Shown: one piece after another, positions 1-12,083 of the stretch
How positions within the stretch are numbered: position 1 is the first letter of the stretch
Layout of the letters: every line of letters begins with the position of its first letter
Assembly: GCA_000151295.1 (NCBI GenBank)
Contig: GG745330.1
Coordinates: 776,102 to 840,101 of the forward strand
DNA: 64,000 nucleotides
Source: Allomyces macrogynus ATCC 38327
Lineage: Eukaryota > Blastocladiomycota > Blastocladiomycetes > Blastocladiales > Blastocladiaceae
Reading direction: 5' to 3'
Notes under the pieces: model-generated
What the model was told of the DNA's origin: nothing
Databases searched by the model: none
The model's input: only the letters and a program-made list of their open reading frames with translations
Position numbers and translations under genes: made by a program

Positions 1-149
1 ACAATCTCATGTCGACGATCGAGGACGCATAAAAATAAACCTACGTACGACATGTATTTCGAGGCAACGCCACAAAGAAAGAACTCACGAAGATAGACCA
101 CCAAACCACAACTGGCGGCCAAAACTTCGCCGCAAAACGCGACACCATC

Positions 150-3100
150 CTAGTCAGTTGCCTCGCGAATCAGCTTAAGGAACACTTCCTCGAGCGTTGT
201 CTGCGACAACCCCCATGACTCGATAATCGCCTTGCCCTCGGGCCCCTCGAGCACTTTGACAAACGCCGGGATCTTGCTCGTGACCGAATTAGGCATGCGG
301 TACATGAGCGAGCCCGCCGAGTCGTCCTGCAGCTCAGCCTCTGGGATCTCGCGCGCGACCAGGGCCTTGGCGCGCGCAATTTTTTCAGATGACGTGCACG
401 TGAGCGCGACTTGGTACCCGGCGCCAAATTTGTTCTTGAGCCGGATGCCGGACCCGAGCGCGCGCATACGGCCGCGCACCATGATGCCGATTTGGTCGCC
501 GAGGATGTCGGCCTCGTACATCGAATGGGCTGTGGGATGGGAGAGCGAGCAAGTGTCAGTGTCGAATTGCGCCACGACGTGGGGCGAGAGCAGGCGGTGG
601 AGAACGTACTGGTCAATACGACGATGCGACCCTTCTTGAACTCTTCGAGGAACGACCAGACGTGGCGGCGATTGACCGGGTCCATGCCCGTCGTCTAGGA
701 ACGTCGGAGTAATGAGCGGGTGGAAGAAAAAGCATCGGCATCGACATCGACATCGAATGCAATGAGCGTACCGGCTCGTCCAAGAACACAATGGCCGGGT
801 CACCGATGGTCGAGATCACGACCGACAAGCGCCGCTTCATACCGCCCGAGAACGTCGACGAGTGATGGTCCTTGACCTTGGTCAGCTTGACGGCCTCGAG
901 CCGCTCATCGGTCACCTTTTTGATCTCAGCGCGCGACAGGTTCTTCAGCCCGCCAAAGAGCTCAATGTGCTCGACCGGCGTCAGGCTGTCAAACAGGATA
1001 TCGTGCTGTCGCAGGGCAAATTACGGTCAGTGAAGGTTGGCCCTCGCATCCACGACATTGTCAGGGAAATGCGCACCTGCGGGCAAATACCCATCTGTGA
1101 GCGGATCTTGTCCATGTTCTTGGTGACCGACGCGCCAAAGCAAATGGCGTCACCTGCCGTCGGTGGCGTAAGCCCACTCAGGCAGGACATGGTCGTCGAC
1201 TACAGCGAGGACAGCGGTGCGTCGGTCAGCTTGAGAATGGGTCTCGCAAATGGACCGACTGCGCATATTCGATATACCTTGCCAGCACCGTTCTGGCCTG
1301 TTTCGCGAAATCGACAATGGGAAAGATGCGGTTGCTGTCAGCGTTGGCGATGAACAGCTATTGCCATGGAGGGAATCAACGAACCGAGCAGCGCAAACAG
1401 CTTGCCTTCCTCGAGCGTCAAGCACAGCGACCGCACGGCCACCTTGTCGAGCTTTGACGTGCCAAACCAGTTGTTACGGTAGACCTTGCGCAAGTTGCCG
1501 ATGCGCATCGGGACGTGGAGGTCTAGCCAACGAAAGATCAAAAGTCAATCATTCACCGTTTCCCAACACACGCCAATGACCTGGTCACGTACCGCGATCA
1601 AACGCGCGCTTGCGCTCCTCGGCCACGTCCTCATCCTCGTCGAGCACGCGGAACTCTTCGCGATCACCCAACGGCAAGTTGTTGTCGATGAATTCATTGA
1701 GCGCCGTCGACTCGTTTCCTCCAAAGCCCCAGTACGACGGGGTCAGGAAGAAATACGGCGCGTAACGCCGCCCGTACTCGTCGGGGATCACCTTGTCGAG
1801 ATACCACGTGAGCAACGAGTAGACGCCGATATTCATCAGCATCAGGTAAAAGAACGTGGCCGGGACCGGCACATCGACTGCCGCGCCGTCGGTCGAGTAG
1901 ACGGGGAGCACGCTCGACGGCAGCTTGCGATACAAGTCGCTCCATTGAAAACCGGGTCCCTTGATCGTTGTACCCGTCAAAACGTCGAATTTGCCCGTAG
2001 TCATGGCTGAGATGCTCATGAAGAGCAGGCCAAATCCGTAAAAAGGGAGAAACATCTGAAATGGCGTTTTCTAGGTCAGTTGGGGGTGCAGCTGGTCGTT
2101 ACCGCTGTCAACGACAGAGCTGAGCACGCACCAGACCATAGTAGTAGCCGATCGGCGTCGACGGGTTATTGAACCAAATGAATCCGACGAAAGACGACGA
2201 GAAGACAAACTAGAGAGGGCGGGGGGGGGGGGGGGGCGTCAGAAAAGTCCAGCCTGTAACGACGAAGAACCCACCGCGAGAAAAAATCGATACGCACCGA
2301 CTGGAAAAGCAGTCCGATAACGAAAATGAACATGCCGACGAGTACCGCGACTCGCGCGCGCCGGCAGAAGGTGGTGACGAAGAACCCAAACGAAATCATG
2401 GCCATGCCGTACACGAAGAAGAGCAGGAACATGACAGCAAAGTTGGAGTCGGTGAATACCGTGAACTTCAAGATCGGCCCGCCCATGATGCACGTCACGA
2501 GAGACGCAACGGCCACGAGCACGGCCAAGTTGAGCCACTGCGATATCCAATAAACCGACGCCTTGAGGCCCATCGTCTCCATGGCATGCCGCAGCTTGAG
2601 CTCCTTTTCCGTGACAATGTTCTGCAGTCTATCACCAAGAGATCATCGAGCAATCAGTGGTCCACCCCAAGACTCGGATCAGCCAACAACAGACCGTTGG
2701 AACGTACACGCTGATGAAGATGACCATGACCGCGCAAAAGAAGAACATGGACCCGAGCTGCGAGACGAGTGTGTCCGGCACTGTGTCGGGTGCAATCGTG
2801 GGCCAGTCCTTGATTTGCACGTCCAAGTTGCCGGCCGTCAATTGCGTCGTCAGCGCCTGCTGCGGGTTGATCAGGGCATTGGGCGTCGCGGCAATGGCCA
2901 GCAGCGCCTCGTCGAGACCGCGCTGCAGCGAGAGCAGCTGCACGTCATAAATGTCTGAGCCGTTGACCGTCTGCGACGTGTTATACCACAGCTGGTAACG
3001 CGCGTTGGGCAGGTCCGATTGGAAGGCGACGCCTGGAGTGTAGGGGCAAACAAACGGTCAGGATTCAACGCCATCGCGCTCAGTGATCGTGCGAGAGCGA

Positions 3101-3881
3101 TCAAACGGCGTACCAAACTGCGTCGAGTTGGGGTTCTGGACGACGTAGTTGTAGATGAAGTCCGGGTTCGGCACCGCGACGACGCCCATCTGCTTGCTCG
3201 GCGGCGTGTTGTCTACACATTCCAGACAGATCCTCATCAGTCCCAGGCCCTGCTTCTCCACCCAGTAAAGAAGCCGCAGCGTACCCGACAGCGCCGGCGA
3301 TTCGAGCGCGAGCTGCGCGCCCGTGCGCGCCGCGTTCTTCTCGACAAAGGTCTTCATGACCAGCTGCGTGCTGGGCGTGTCGGGCGTATACATGATCGTG
3401 ATGCACGGCGACGACGTCGTGACGCCCTGGCACGGCAAGACGCCCGTGAGCGGGTACGATTTCGGGTGTGCCGTGCCCGACTTTTGCTTGACGACGTAGA
3501 GCCGCTGCAGCAGCGCGAGCAGCAGTGAAAAGATGATGGGCGCGATCACGGCTTGTGCGAGCGTCGCCTTCTTGGAGCGCATCTGGACGACGTTGTGAGA
3601 GTCCAACCGTCAGCCCTTCTTTTTCGCTCGCGACTAACATGGAGACGCGTGCGATGCCGAAATTGACGACGCACCGTCAGCGTCCAGTTGCGCTTGAGCA
3701 TGACGAGCATCTGGTTGATATACGGCGGCAACCCGCTCTTCTCGGGCTCGGTCAACTTGAGCGTCGACGTGCGCAGGTGCGCCGCGAGGTGATCGGCCGC
3801 GGCCGCGGCCAGAGTCGGCGATGTTGGACGTCGCGCTGCATGGTCCGGCGCGCCGACCGTGGGCGCGTCAGCAGCCGTCAT
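150..3881 (-). CDS. ABCA-type ABC transporter (half-size, one NBD)
   Basis: Thirteen exons: 3881-3675, 3582-3285, 3212-3114, 3032-2708, 2628-2298, 2209-2132, 2055-1593, 1522-1385, 1297-1278, 1199-1077, 1005-772, 694-610, 529-150. They sum to 2781 nt, giving 926 residues with a TAG stop. The N-terminal half has one membrane segment, a large extracytoplasmic loop, then a block of about six segments. The C-terminal half is one nucleotide-binding domain: Walker A GQNGAGKST at 647-655, signature SGGMKRRLS near 747, Walker B FLDEP at 768-772, then the HSMYEAD switch region. One TMD plus one NBD is half the size of animal ABCA proteins, as in several protist and basal-fungal members. ABCA proteins usually move lipids, and this role is inferred for this one. 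The start at 3881 is the first ATG of the open frame. Exon 9 is only 20 nt and holds the P-loop. Confidence 0.9.
2221..2236. repeat. G16 homopolymer within an ABC transporter intron
   Basis: Sixteen consecutive G on the plus strand fall inside the intron 2210-2297. In the transcript this is a C16 run just before the acceptor and serves as its pyrimidine tract. Confidence 0.9.
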
Positions 3882-4454
3882 GGCAATGGCAGAACAGGTC
3901 GTTGGGTGCGCTCGGGACAGTTGGCGGTGCCAATTTGGTGATGGCCGTGCGGGACTGAGCTTGCTGCAGGCCGCGTGCTGATTGTGCTGAACCTCTTTCG
4001 AGCCGACAGCGGGCGCGCGACCTTGACCTTAGTTATAGACGGCCTTGCCACGTCGAGATGCGAGAAGAGGCGAGCTAGGACGGTTGGCGCCGGCACTTGG
4101 CAGCGGCAGCTGTGAAGACTCTTGCAGTGTCGTGTCAAGGCAAAAGGCGTTGTGTCGTGACCGCGGTGGGAGGCCGACGGATGCGCGCTCACTGCGCGCA
4201 ACGCCCTGGCCCCACACCCTCCATCCGATCGATTTGCCGCGGCAAAAGTGGCCGAAAACCGGGCCCTTTCGAGAGACAACGAGCTGGAATGTGTGGCGCA
4301 ACGCGCTCCACCAAGGGCCCAATGAGAAGAAAGAGGTTTGGGAAGGGAGGCACCATAACCCTTTCCAATGCCGTACGGCCGATGGGATGGTGTTGGCGCT
4401 ACAACGATCGCAAATTTATGTGTTTCCTCGCGGGCACGATCATCACATCGAGGC
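3882..4454. other. Intergenic stretch: ABC gene 5' side / UBX4-like gene 3' side
   Basis: This 573-bp stretch lies upstream of the ABC transporter start and downstream of the UBX4-like stop. Several short open frames cross it in all frames. None resembles a protein family I know, and no RNA gene or repeat was seen. Confidence 0.5.
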
Positions 4455-6252
4455 TTACTTCTTGCCCAGCTTCAACCATTTGGGCAGCTTGGGACCGGAC
4501 CCGCTGCCGCCGAGCGACCCCGACGACGACGATGGTGGGAGCGGCCGCGCGCGATCATCATCGGCCGAAAACCCGGAGGCGACGTGACCACCCGTCTCTT
4601 CGGGCTGGTCGACGGCCATAGGCTCGTTCCCGGCTACGTCCACCACCTGCTGCGGCAACGCGCGCGCAGCCTCCACCAGCTCAGCGCTCAAAATCTCGCC
4701 CGTCTCGACCACCACGACGCCATCAACTTGTACCGTGCAATGCACGACCCCTGCCGGCGCGAGCCCCGCGTCCCAAAACGACATGTCCTTCTCGGCGGTC
4801 GGCAGCGTGAACGTGCGCGGTGCCGTCGTGAAGAGCCGCACGGTCGGGTTGCGCGCGAGGAGAGCGGGGTGCATGGCCGACCGCACCACATCGTAGACAT
4901 CGCCGACGCGTTCAGTCGACAGGAACACGGCCTGCAGCTGGTAGAGGTCCGGGAACCGCACACGAATTAGCGTCTTGGGGTGCCTGCGCCGGCGTGCCTC
5001 GACTTCGCGGTCGCGCATGGCCTTGGTCTTGAGCGGCGCGTTCTCGCGCTCTTGCCGACGCCGGTCGCTGGCTTTGACCATGGCCTTGAGCTCGGCCGAT
5101 GAGAGCTCAAAGAAGCTGTCTGGTAGCTGGACTATAGCGGGTCGGGAGGTCAGATCAGACCAGATCATCACGTAAGGGGAGGGCAAATGAGGAAACGCAC
5201 TGTTTAGTGTCGAATTTTCCGTGGGCGGCAAAAACAAGATCAAATCGCGTTCCAGCTCCACGGACGCCTCGTCGTGATCAGGTGCTGCCGCTGATGGGAC
5301 GGGAATCTCCGCGGAGGACGAACCGGCCACCGGAGCCGGTGCAGCCGGTTCTAGAGTCCGTGGTGGTGCAGAAACCGATGGCTGCGGTACACGTGCCGGC
5401 GACGCGGCCGACCGTGCGGGGGTCGAAGAGGCAGTGGTGGGTCGCAGTGGTGCATCGGCTGCTGGCGTTGCTGTCGCGGGTGTATCCGTGCTCGGCTCGG
5501 GTGCTGGTGCCGCAGGCGCGCTCGACGCAATGGGCTGGTCCAGCAGCGGCTGGACCTCGGCGAGCGATTGGCCCGAGTACTTGAACATGAGCCGAAAAAG
5601 CACGTTGCCCTGCAGCCCCAATGAGGCCAGTGTTGTCAACTGCAGGGCCTCAATGGTGGTGATCTGGCGCCGACAGACCAATGGTTAGCAATCCATTCTG
5701 TGACCCAAAAAAACACACGCGCGCGACAAAACGACTGCGCACCTCCTTGTTGAGAACGAGCAGCGTTGGGATCATGTACTGGTCGTCGCCGATCGTGGCC
5801 TTGATCTTATCAAGCAGCTTGGAGCTGCCCTCCTTGGGGTGCCCGGTGCGACGCGTCAGGTTGAGCGTGCCCTTGGACCGCGCCTCAACCTGGCACAGAA
5901 CCTCCCACAGCGTCGTGGATGCCGGGTAGCTGTCGACGGTGCGCGCGCCGCCATCGAGCTGCAAGGCCACGGTCACGGGCGCGTTGGCGGCGCGCTGTGC
6001 AACGCGTGCACTGCGCGGGACCAGCTCGAGCTTGGCGCCAGACGGCAGGTTCGCGAACCGAACTGAGAGCGAAAGGTCGAGCGGCGCCGTGTTGGCGCGC
6101 GCATTGGCGCGCTGCAGGCCCCACGCGTCGGGATTGCCGAGACGGAGCGTGGCCACGGCCGTGGCCACGACTTCCTTGAGCGGCATGGCGGGCGTCGTTT
6201 TCACGGTCGCGCGCTTGCCGTCGGGCGTGGCGACGACGAGCGACGCAGACAT
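4455..6252 (-). CDS. UBX4: TUG/ASPSCR1-like UBX-domain p97/Cdc48 adaptor
   Basis: Three exons (6252-5743, 5663-5201, 5131-4455) give 549 residues. The N-terminus matches the TUG ubiquitin-like domain (about residues 1-85 with 'SASLVVATPDGKRATVKT'). A proline/alanine-rich linker follows. Then comes the family block LPDSFFELSSAELKAM with a basic helix, a UBX domain (LIRVRFPDLYQLQAVFLSTE onward) and a C-terminal tail PKWLKLGKK, very close to the conserved PKWLKL end of animal TUG. These adaptors bind the Cdc48/p97 ATPase. In animals TUG also holds GLUT4 vesicles, and yeast Ubx4 acts in Cdc48 pathways. The second intron is 69 nt and contains no stop, so a read-through frame also exists. The junction chosen restores the LNIQLPDSF reading. 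An in-frame ATG at 6288 could add 12 residues. Confidence 0.9.
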
Positions 6253-7119
6253 GGTGGTGGCAGGTGCGATTGCAGGTAGATTCGACAAGTTGCGGCCCGG
6301 CTAAGAACTGGTGGAGCGGCAGCGAGCAGCAAATTACACGAGGACCGTGTCGACGAGACGATGGTCAGCCAAAAAGCTGGTAGCGAGGAGAGAAGGATTA
6401 CGTCACGACCTTGGTGACGTGGACGCGTGCCCGAGGCGCGGTCACCTGTTTGGCGACAGTTCTGGCGTTTTTGGAGCTAAGCGGCTGCGAGGGGCGGCGG
6501 ACCAGGTGTTCCTCCACGGCCGGTCCCAACCGTCGCCGCACCGTGCGCCCGCCGCTCATGGCCCAAGTCCCATCTTGCATTCGGGAAACCTGTGCCCAAC
6601 TTCCCGCATTGCCGCCGCCAATATCTGCAACAACTGGGGCGCGCGCAGCGTTCTTGATTGCGCGCTCTTGGCACCGTCCTGCACTGCCCGGTTCGCTTCG
6701 TCGAGCTTGCCAAGGCTAAAATCTCGAAGCGAGCGCACGCACGGGCACATGCGCGCTCGCCATGACGCGCACTGGCCCCCTGCACGCGAGAGGGCCTTTC
6801 GTTGCCCATGTCAAGACCGGCACATCAAGGCCAGCCGGCCCTGGCGCATAATAATGCCACGAATCGCCTTGGTGCCGCCCTGGCTTCCCGGTGGTCAAGC
6901 GCCTCGGCAGTCTCTTGTGGTGGTCGGTCGGGTCACCGGTCCTCGCCGCCAGGTGGTCGCCATGGCCAACGGAGATGTGCTCCCTGCGCTCGACCGTGCC
7001 GTCGGTGTGGGGAGCGCTAGTTGCTGATGTTGCGGTTGCTGGGCAACTGTACAAGTACCTGCCCGGCGACGCCGAGACCCGCGACGAGCGCGCAATTGAC
7101 ACTCGGAAAAGCCTGTCAA
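6253..7119. other. Intergenic stretch before the ABC pseudogene
   Basis: This 867-bp stretch has long overlapping open frames in several phases, as expected for GC-rich DNA (one of 238 codons from 6311). None shows a recognisable domain, membrane segment or convincing start context. It should hold the promoter of the UBX4-like gene and the old promoter of the pseudogene. No repeat or RNA gene was recognised. Confidence 0.4.
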
Positions 7120-10100
7120 CACGGCCGGCGGCAACAATGGCGCTTCCTCGTCTCCACGACGCAAATACACCGAAGTCGATGTCAGCGCCGCGTCGTTCAT
7201 GCCCAATCTCGTCGCGACGGGCAGCACCGAGCTACGCTCCTACCAAGTTCGGGCGCTGGTACGTTCAATTTCCTTCTCGCAAGTTCCGGTATTTTTTCTG
7301 TCCAAATTTGCGAGAAGAACGCTACTCGAGCCTGTACGGCTCACGCCCAGTCGCTTTTGCAATGCCATCTAGACGCGCAAGACTCTATCCTACCAAAAGC
7401 CTCAACAGCTCATCAACTTTTGCTGCGTCTCGATGTGCCCGCTCCTTATGGTCGCGCTCAGCGGCATTCTCGGCGTCGTCTTAACCAACCTGATCACCAG
7501 CTCCAACAACTCCGAGCAGTACCTCTACTGCTCGATTTCCGACGCCATGAACGCCACGACCAACCGGAGGCTGACCGACAACTTCCCAACCGTCGACGGT
7601 TCAAACCTTCCGGGCGCGATCGCCGATAAACCCGTGTACCTGACCAACTTTTTGGCGACGCCGATTGCAGGCAGAGGTGCATGCCCGGCGCGCCCATGGA
7701 CTGCGTGCTTTGGACCAACAAGGCCTACTCGACGACGCCCATCTATGAGCGCGATCCGTTGCCAACATGGATTCGCCTTTTTCCGCCATGTTCAACAAGT
7801 CGACGGTGGCTGGCAACCAGACGCGCGACTTGGCACGGTCCGACTCAACGTGCGAATCATTCCTTGGGTGCCGGTTCGTCTGCTTGCCAGGCACTTGGGT
7901 CATACCTCTTCTACTTGATGATTGGGCTCTGACGCTCATCCACCTTGCTAGAGGGGTTCTTGGGCGCGTTCCCGACGAAGTATTACGTCTCGCTCGCCCG
8001 CGACGACAAGTCGGGTATCGGGTGTCTGCGTGTCGGTGACTGGTCTCCAGCCCGTGACTTACTTCCAATAGCTGTGCGGTGCCTCCGAGGAGGCCGTCGA
8101 CGACGCGCTGAACGGGTACCTGCAAGCGGCGCTCAAGGGCCTGGCCAGCATCGACGAGACGGCCTTGATGTCGTCGCATCCTCCGCCCGCAGCCAAGCTC
8201 AAGCTCGCAGCTGACATGAACGTCGTTATGAAGTCGATGCCGTGGGGCGCGCTCTTCTACTCGAGAATCGACCCGAAATCGGCCACGTTCATGTCCATTT
8301 TGCAGGTACGGTTTCCGCTCCTCATTTCGCCCCTCGAGCCTTGCCAACTGGTGAAGACGCTGGACTCTTAACTCTCCACCAGGTCAGCACCGACGAGCGG
8401 CTCATGCAGGCCTCCTCGTTCCCGGTGCAAGGGTTCCGCCGGTTCGTCGTGAACGCCATGACGGCGAGCACGGCGCTCAAGACGATCTTGCCGACCGGGT
8501 CGATTGTGCAAGGGCTCCGCGCGATGCCCGAGCACCTGTTGACCGCCATTGACTTGCCGCTCGGCTCGTTCATTGGCCGCATTCTCTACCCGTTTGGCGT
8601 GAGATTCTTGCTCCCGATCTTTGTGATCACTCTCGTGCGCGAAAAGGAGGACCGCAACCTCGTGTTCCTCACGCAAAACGGGCTCAAGCAATGGACCTAC
8701 ATGCTCGCGCACAAGGTTCATTTCCTTTGCTGCACCTGATCGCTACCACGGTCATTATCGTGACGGGCATCGCGTTCCAGCTCGAGCTGTTCACGCGCAC
8801 GGCCGCAGGAGTCTACATTGAGCTGTTCCTCGTTTGGGGATTTGCGCAGATCGCCATGACATTCTTGTTGGCCGCGTTTTTCTCCAAGTCACGCAACGCC
8901 CTCGTTATCTCCTATCTCGTCATGCTGCTGAGCGTGATTACCAACACGGCGACCGACCAGCTGTTCTCGGGCGCGGCGCCGTTCATGTACCTGCTGTGGC
9001 CGAGCTTTTGCTTCTACCGGGCACTCGCGCTCGTCAATACGGCGTCCTACAGCGCCAAGGCCGTGCCCTACTCGCTCAGCACAGTCGTCCCGGGCGACGA
9101 GGTGTTTACGTGTCCCATGGGCCTGATCCTCGACACGGCAATCTACCTGCTGCTCAGCTTCTACCTATCGTCTGTCCTACCTTCGGAATTCGGCGTGCGC
9201 AAGCATTGGCTCTACTTTTTGAAGCGATCTGTGGGCCAAGTTTTCGGGCGCCAAGCAGAAACAGGCGCAGATTGATCGGCAAAACGTGCGTCATTTCTGC
9301 CCGTTTCACTCCGAAAGAAGATTTCGGTGAGTGAAGCCGACCTTCTCCACCCATCGATTCAGTATGTGGTCGCCGTCAACCAAGACGAGACGCAGTTTGA
9401 GGACGACGACGTGATTGCCGAGCGCGCGCGTCGACACCAACCAGTTCCCGTCCGATGCACCTCTCGTGATTCGCCACATGCGCAAGAGTTACCCTGGCGC
9501 CAAAAAGATTGCTGTCAAGGACGTGACCATGGCCGTGGAACGCGACACGATCTTTGGGTTGCTTGGTACGTTTCATTGACGCGCTTGTCGCATTCACTTA
9601 TCCCAGCCCGCTCAATTCGCTGACTTTACTCGCAACCGAATAGGTCCCAACGGCCCCGGCAAGTCGACGCTGATCTCGATGTTGACGGGCCTCTACGAGC
9701 CGACCATGGGCGAGGCCAAGTTGTCCGGGTTCGACGTGACGACGCAGCGCTAGCTGGTCTACCGGAACACGGGGATTTGCCCGCAGGTGCGTCCTTGGTT
9801 CGTAAAAAAAAGGGTGGAGGATGCTAGCGTTGCTAATCTCTTCCTCTTTTCCCCTCGATAGCACGATATTCTGTGGGACGACTTGACCTGTGGCGAGCAC
9901 CTGCTCTTCTACGCTCGGCTCAAGGTGATCCCGCCGGACCAGGAGCAGGAGGCCAAGAACCTCGCGCTCGCGGCCGTTTCCCTTGAAAAGTTCGAGGACC
10001 GGCTCAGCAAGGGGCTCTCGGGCAGCGAGAAGCGGCGCTTGTCGATTGCGATTGCCCTGATTGGTGACCCAACGGTACGGTCTCGTGCGGCCCGGCATCG

Positions 10101-10866
10101 GGCATGTTTTATCAGCGTTGACTGACGCGATTTTGGTTGTTCACCCAGTGAGTCCTGCTCAACGAGCCGACGACGGGGCTCGACCCGGAAGTCCGCCGTC
10201 TGATCTGGAACATTATTATCGAAGCTCGCAAGGGCAAGACGATCATTTTGGTCCGCACCCTCTCCATCCGTTGACTCTGTGCCGTGCCGTTCTACTCACT
10301 TTCTCCGTATCCCTCCCCACGTGCAGGTCTCGCACTCAATGGAGGAAGTCGAGACCTAGTGCCAGCGCGTCGGTATCATGGCCAAGGGCACATTGCGCTG
10401 TATCGGCACGCAACTGCGGCTCAAGCAGCTCTACGGGTTCGGGCTCAAGATCACGTTCCTGACGGCGCCCGAGGACATGGCCGCGGCGTCGGCACGCGTC
10501 ATGGTGCTGTTGCCGAGCATGGCAACCATGATCGACTCGTTTGCGACGAGCAAGACGATCGAGTTTATGCCGGGCGAGGGTGCTATTGCGCGGTGCTTTG
10601 CGGCACTGCAGCAACACGCGGCCGAGTGGAGAATCGTCGATTGAGGGATCTCGCAGGTGAGCTTGGAAGAAGTTTTTTTTGCGATGTACGTTTCGACGCG
10701 ACTGGGTGGAGAAGGTGTGGAGGTGGGTGGCGGAACTGATTTGAGCCCTGGTGGCCCCGTTTCTAGTGATATCGGAAGCGGATGCGGAAGGGACAGCAAA
10801 ATGATGTCGCGGACGAACAATGACGGCGGGTACGCGTTGCCGCAAGCACCTTGGCGGCGAGGTTGA
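7120..10866 (+). pseudogene. Decayed ABCA-type ABC transporter
   Basis: Recognisable pieces run in order: a cytoplasmic N-terminus (to 7258), the first membrane segment after a 114-bp intron (7373 on, MCPLLMVALSGILGVV), a loop, a six-segment membrane block (about 8384-9230), and an NBD (9470-10,680). Lesions include TAG at 9751-9753 (after DVTTQR), TAG at 10,357-10,359 (after MEEVET) and TGA at 10,642-10,644 just before GISQ. The P-loop reads GPNGPGKST (Ala to Pro), the signature LSGSEKRR (Gly to Ser) and Walker B LLNEP (Asp to Asn). Frame changes occur near 7675, 8716, 9235 and 9435. The changed motif residues with stops and indels indicate a real pseudogene, not an assembly artefact. It is not a fresh duplicate of the minus-strand ABC gene, because the NBD sequences differ widely. 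The start and 5' limit are uncertain. Confidence 0.85.
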
Positions 10867-10970
10867 GAGGAGAAAGTTTTGGCTGTTGTTTCCTCAAGAT
10901 TGTTTTTGTAAAATGATATTGTTGGCCATGGTGGAATGGTCGAAGCAAGGTCAGGTCAATAACTGAACGT

Positions 10971-11332
10971 CTATTCCAACGCCGGGAACGCAATCATTGT
11001 TCGCACAACGCTGACCAGCTGCTCAAAGACGCCATTGACGCTCGTTCGGAGCAGCTTGACGGACGAGGCCTCGTAATGGCTGCAAAAGCGGCATGCGTCA
11101 GACCCCCATCGCATCAACCAGTCTGTAGCAAGTGACCAGGGCAACGCACATCGTCAATGTCGCGCCGTCAGCATGCAGAGTACGCCGGAGAAAGTGTGGC
11201 TTGAGTTCCTTGTCGACCGAGAGCACTTGGGCCGCGACTGACGCGTGGTGCGGTGATGGCATCGGGATTGTGATGGTCCTGAAATGGCGGATGTTGGTCC
11301 CCACTTAATATTGATCACTTTGCGTCGTCCAT
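10971..11332 (-). CDS. PCC1: EKC/KEOPS complex subunit Pcc1
   Basis: Three exons: 11332-11319 (14 nt, encoding MDDAK up to the split codon), 11278-11150 and 11079-10971. They total 252 nt, giving 83 residues with a TAG stop. The product reads ITIPMPSPHHASVAAQVLSV, then ELKPHFLRRTL, then HYEASSVKLLRTSVNGVFE. This is the complete Pcc1/LAGE3 fold in order: a first strand with PFPS-like turn, the LSVDxELKP helix, and the final LRxSVNxxxE helix. Yeast Pcc1 is about 88 residues. Pcc1 is the dimerisation subunit of the complex that makes the t6A base of tRNA. The first intron is only 40 nt, so the 14-nt first exon is the least certain part. The second intron (70 nt) is firm. Confidence 0.85.
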
Positions 11333-12083
11333 CGATTGAGCACGGTTTGATCCTACAGTTGATGCTCCATGGGCGTCGAATTGCTTGCTGAAGGTGCTGG
11401 TGGTGCCATTTCCTTGGTGGCTGCAGTGGAGCTGGGCTTGATGACGGGAGATCGGGGTCGCTTGGTAGAAGCGGCGAGATATCCGGCTGCAGGAAGTTCC
11501 ATGTGCCTCGTTGACTGGCAGGAGGAGGTTGGCGCGGGCTGAAGCGCTGCCGACGCGGAGACCAAAAGGAAAGGTGGTTGTCTCGCGGGCCGTGGCGTGA
11601 GCGTCGCGTGAGGTCAGACGAGCCGTCGCCGCGTCTCGCATCGGCCACCGCCGCCACCTTCGCCAACGTGTTTGCGACTGGTTGTCGAGCACCGACACGG
11701 GCATCGCGTCGTGCATCGTTATCGTTAACCAAGACAGCTGAAAGTTGGTGCACAAGCACATTGAGGGCACCAAGAACGCGTCACCGAATACCCAGCCACC
11801 CCCGACTGCCAACAGTAACTCGAGCCGATCGCGGTCATTGTCATGTCGCGGCCATCGCCAGCCGCGTATCCACCACCAGCCCGAGTGCCAACAATGCGCC
11901 GCCGTGGTCCTCCACCCGTTGGCGGACCCGATCCCCCCGGTCGTGGGCGCCCACTGCCCGCGAGTCCTGCACCACCGCCGCCAACGGAGCGCGAGCGTAT
12001 GTGATCGCCGTTTCGTTGCTCAACTCTGCATTTCAAGACCTCTAAGCGCTCTCCATGCCGTCACGCTCATCTATTCTGCAGTC
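11333..12083. promoter_or_regulatory. Divergent intergenic region PCC1 / SEC5
   Basis: This 751-bp region separates the starts of PCC1 (minus) and SEC5 (plus), so it should contain both promoters. Long open frames on both strands (for example 11,578-12,045 plus and 11,315-11,812 minus) have low-complexity, arginine/serine-rich translations with no known domain. I see no TATA box or repeat that stands out. Confidence 0.4.

Noticed and set aside
6311..7027. A 238-codon plus-strand open frame
   Set aside because: The translation is Arg/Pro/Ala-rich without domains, overlaps equally long frames on the other strand, and has no homology I recognise.
7351..7372. A frameshift and TAG stop near the start of the ABC pseudogene
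   Set aside because: The TAG is the end of an intron (7259-7372). Splicing there keeps the frame and gives RALTRKTLSYQ.
9751..10644. Stop-codon reassignment to explain in-frame TAG and TGA in the ABC pseudogene
   Set aside because: Neighbouring genes end normally at TAG (ABC transporter, PCC1), TGA (SEC5, SNF2) and TAA (UBX4-like, NHP2), and the same region has mutated P-loop and signature residues.
11315..11812. A minus-strand gene of 165 codons upstream of PCC1
   Set aside because: The frame runs through the PCC1 start region and stops right after MDDAK. Upstream translation is low complexity, so it is probably leader or promoter DNA.
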